Shown: positions 61,807-64,000 of the stretch, piece after piece | Layout of the letters: every line of letters starts with the position of its first letter | How positions within the stretch are numbered: the stretch's first letter is position 1 | Source of the DNA: JAIUNP01 sp020161975 | Lineage (GTDB): Bacteria; Pseudomonadota; Alphaproteobacteria; Rhizobiales; Beijerinckiaceae | Direction of reading: 5' to 3' | DNA: 64,000 bases | Assembly (NCBI GenBank): GCA_036745275.1 | Contig: DAIOGK010000005.1 | Coordinates: 62,001-126,000, forward strand | The notes under the pieces: generated by a model | What the model was told of the DNA's origin: nothing | Database searches by the model: none | What the model saw: only the letters and a program-made list of their open reading frames with translations | Made by a program: the position numbers and the translations under genes

Positions 61807-64000
61807 ATGTCACTTTCCGAACTGTCGATCCGCCGACCGATCATGACGACGCTGATCACGCTGTCGTTCATCATCTTCGGTGTGTTCGCCTACAAGAAAC
61901 TGCCTGTTTCCGCCCTGCCCCGCGTCGATTATCCGACCATCAACGTGTCGGCCCAGTTGCCCGGCGCCAGTCCGGAAACGATGGCCTCGTCCGTGGCCGC
62001 AACGCTGGAGCGCCAGTTCTCGACGATTTCCGGCATCACCTCGATGTCCTCGATCTCGCAACTGGGCTCGACCAGCATCACGATGCAGTTCGACCTTGAC
62101 CGCAGCATCGACGGCGCGGCTCTCGACGTGCAGTCCGCCATCAGTGCGACCCTGCGCCGCCTGCCGACCGAATTGCCCGCACCGCCAAGCTTCCGCAAGG
62201 TCAACCCCGCTGACCAGCCGATCCTCTTTCTCACCCTGACGTCCGACAGTCTGCCGCTCTCCACCGTCAACGAGTATGCGGAAAATGTGCTCCAGCAGCA
62301 GATTTCGCAGATCCTCGGCGTGGCGCAGGTTCAGATTTTCGGCGCGCAGAAATACGCGGTCCGCATCTTCTTCGATCCTGATGCGCTGGCGGTGCGCGGT
62401 CTGACGGCGGCGGATCTTCGCACTGCCGTCGCCAATGCAAATTCCAATTCGCCGGTCGGTCAGTTGCGCAGCCCCAACCAGCGCGTGACCATCGAGGCGA
62501 CCGGCCAGATGACGCGCGCAGACGAGTACAAGGACGTTGTCGTGGCCGCGCGCGGTGGTGCCGGCGGCCAGGCTGTCAAGCTTCAGGACGTGGCGCGCGC
62601 GGTGGATTCGGTCGAGAACGACCAAACGGCGGCCTGGTATAACGGCGCCCGTTCGGTCACAATTGCCATCTATCGCCAATCCGACGCCAACACCGTGGAG
62701 ACGGTGGATCGCATCAAGGAAAAATTGCCCTTCTATCGCGAGCAGCTTCCGCCGTCGGTCAACCTCACCCTGCTGAACGACCGCTCGGTGCCAATCAAGG
62801 AAGCGGTGGAGGACGTCCAGTTCACGCTCGGCCTCTCAGTCGTGCTCGTCATCCTCGTCATCTACGTTTTCCTGAAGCGGCTGTCGGCAACGGTAATCCC
62901 GACGCTTGCCCTGCCGGTCTCGCTGATCGGCACCTTCGCCTTCATGTATCTGTTCGGCTATACGCTCGACAACATCTCACTGCTCGCGCTGACGCTGGCC
63001 GTCGGCTTCGTGGTGGACGATGCCATCGTCATGCTGGAAAATATCGTCCGGCACATCGAGATGGGCAAGAAGCCGTTCGAGGCGGCACTGGTCGGCGCCA
63101 AGGAAATCGGCTTCACCATCCTGTCGATCACCTTCTCGCTGATCGCCGTGTTCATCCCGGTGTTTTTCATGTCGGGCGTGGTCGGCCGCATTTTCCGCGA
63201 GTTTGCGGCCACGATCTCGGTCTCGATCCTGGTCTCCGGCTTTGTCTCGCTGACACTGACGCCAATGCTTTGCGCGCGCTTCCTGAAGCCCGAGGACCAC
63301 AACCGGAAGCCCAATCTGTTCGATCGGATTGTCGATGGGGGCTTCAACGCCATCCTGACCTTCTATCGCGTCACGCTCGACTGGACGCTGCGCCACCGCC
63401 TGTTCGTTCTCGTGCTCACTTTCGGTTCAGCCTGGTGGGCGATGCACCTTTATTCAACGATCCCGAAGGGCTTCTTCCCCATTGAGGATACGGGGCTCTT
63501 GCGCGCGGCAACGGAAGGCCCGTCCGACACCTCCTTCGAGGCGATGGCGGCGCGGCAGCAGCAACTGATCGAGATCGTGCGGAAAGATCCGGCGGTTGAA
63601 TCGGTGAACGCCAACGTTGGCGGTTTTTCCTCCACCAATCAGGGCTTCATGTTCATCACGCTGAAGCCGAAAAACGAGCGCGACGACATCCAGACGATCA
63701 TCGGTCGTTTGCGCAATTCGACGTCACAGGTGCCGGGCATCACCTTTGTGGCCGGTCCGGTGCAGAACCTCAACCTGAACGCAGGCCGCCAGTCGCGCGC
63801 GATGTATCAGTACACGCTGACCGGCCCGAACCTTCAGGAACTGATTGATGTTGCTCCGCGCCATCTTCAGTCCCTGCGCGCCCTGCCCGAATTGCGCGAT
63901 GTGTCGCTGGACCTTCAGTTGCGCAATCCGCAAATGAAAATCGACATCGACCGCGAGCAGGCCCAGCGAATGGGCGTTTCGGTCGCGCAGATCAAGAGCT
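61807..64000 (+). CDS. RND multidrug efflux permease, MdtB/MdtC-like (cut by window end)
   Basis: The first 731 codons are in the window. It opens MSLSELSIRRPIMTTLITLS and continues with the porter-domain sequence PISALPRVDYP-type region (here PVSALPRVDYPTINVSAQLP). The proton-relay pair D404/D405 is in GFVVDDAIVMLEN of helix 4. The C-terminal third is missing. With the adaptor it forms a tripartite pump; no outer-membrane partner is in view. Confidence 0.93.
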   Translation, partial: MSLSELSIRRPIMTTLITLSFIIFGVFAYKKLPVSALPRVDYPTINVSAQLPGASPETMASSVAATLERQFSTISGITSMSSISQLGSTSITMQFDLDRSIDGAALDVQSAISATLRRLPTELPAPPSFRKVNPADQPILFLTLTSDSLPLSTVNEYAENVLQQQISQILGVAQVQIFGAQKYAVRIFFDPDALAVRGLTAADLRTAVANANSNSPVGQLRSPNQRVTIEATGQMTRADEYKDVVVAARGGAGGQAVKLQDVARAVDSVENDQTAAWYNGARSVTIAIYRQSDANTVETVDRIKEKLPFYREQLPPSVNLTLLNDRSVPIKEAVEDVQFTLGLSVVLVILVIYVFLKRLSATVIPTLALPVSLIGTFAFMYLFGYTLDNISLLALTLAVGFVVDDAIVMLENIVRHIEMGKKPFEAALVGAKEIGFTILSITFSLIAVFIPVFFMSGVVGRIFREFAATISVSILVSGFVSLTLTPMLCARFLKPEDHNRKPNLFDRIVDGGFNAILTFYRVTLDWTLRHRLFVLVLTFGSAWWAMHLYSTIPKGFFPIEDTGLLRAATEGPSDTSFEAMAARQQQLIEIVRKDPAVESVNANVGGFSSTNQGFMFITLKPKNERDDIQTIIGRLRNSTSQVPGITFVAGPVQNLNLNAGRQSRAMYQYTLTGPNLQELIDVAPRHLQSLRALPELRDVSLDLQLRNPQMKIDIDREQAQRMGVSVAQIKS

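Overview
The window is a high-GC chromosomal segment from an alphaproteobacterium, most likely in the Hyphomicrobiales (Rhizobiales). The evidence is gene order: ftsB-pdhA-pdhB-pdhC-lpd with lipoyl domains on both E1 beta and E2; erpA divergent from dgt-argS-SPOR-nagZ-scpA-scpB-tatABC; a CyaC-type diheme/2Fe-2S adenylate cyclase; and REP-like GGGG/CCCC palindromes between genes. No rRNA, tRNA, CRISPR array, prophage or insertion sequence was seen. Coding density is very high and most genes sit in tight same-strand runs with ATGA or TGATG overlaps.

Layout. 1-6.2 kb: surface-sugar genes. A minus-strand operon (GT4 glycosyltransferase, rfbB, rfbD, rfbA cut by the window edge) makes dTDP-rhamnose. 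Divergent from it, wlbA-wlbB-wlbC make a 2,3-diacetamido uronic acid nucleotide sugar. 6.2-16.4 kb: the conserved minus-strand housekeeping run dgt-argS-SPOR-nagZ-scpA-scpB-tatA-tatB-tatC, with an extra Fe3+-type ABC ATPase placed between scpB and tatA. 16.4-19.7 kb: erpA, a large unknown exported protein, a hexapeptide acetyltransferase and a GlsB/YeaQ-type membrane protein. 20-26.7 kb: the pyruvate dehydrogenase operon with ftsB upstream. A DUF559 endonuclease-like gene, bracketed by inverted copies of a REP-like repeat, lies between the E2 and E3 genes. 26.8-34.4 kb: mixed metabolic genes (orphan TctC binding protein, rlmE, ppx/gppA, an EamA transporter that seems to start at ATT, GNAT, MDR reductase, amidohydrolase, isochorismatase-family hydrolase).

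34.6-43.2 kb: a complete protocatechuate 4,5-cleavage (lig) operon, ligU-J-K-I-A-B-C on the minus strand, with an aldo-keto reductase after it. It diverges from a LysR-type regulator that carries two DNA-binding domains. The products predicted from protocatechuate are pyruvate and oxaloacetate. 43.4-49.7 kb: a small secreted Tyr-rich protein and a yejFABE-type peptide ABC importer.

49.7-60.4 kb is the most unusual part. A four-gene glycosyltransferase operon on the minus strand includes a glycosyltransferase fused to a NodB-like deacetylase. It diverges from a three-gene plus-strand operon: a large ABC-exporter-like protein with broken ATPase motifs and a repeated internal segment, a stand-alone cyclic-nucleotide-binding protein, and a membrane adenylate cyclase with four in-membrane histidines and a 2Fe-2S ferredoxin domain. 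The arrangement suggests a redox-to-cAMP signal delivered locally to an ABC-like membrane protein, possibly linked to envelope glycan export. 60.4-64 kb: an RND efflux pair (membrane fusion protein and an RND transporter cut by the window end).
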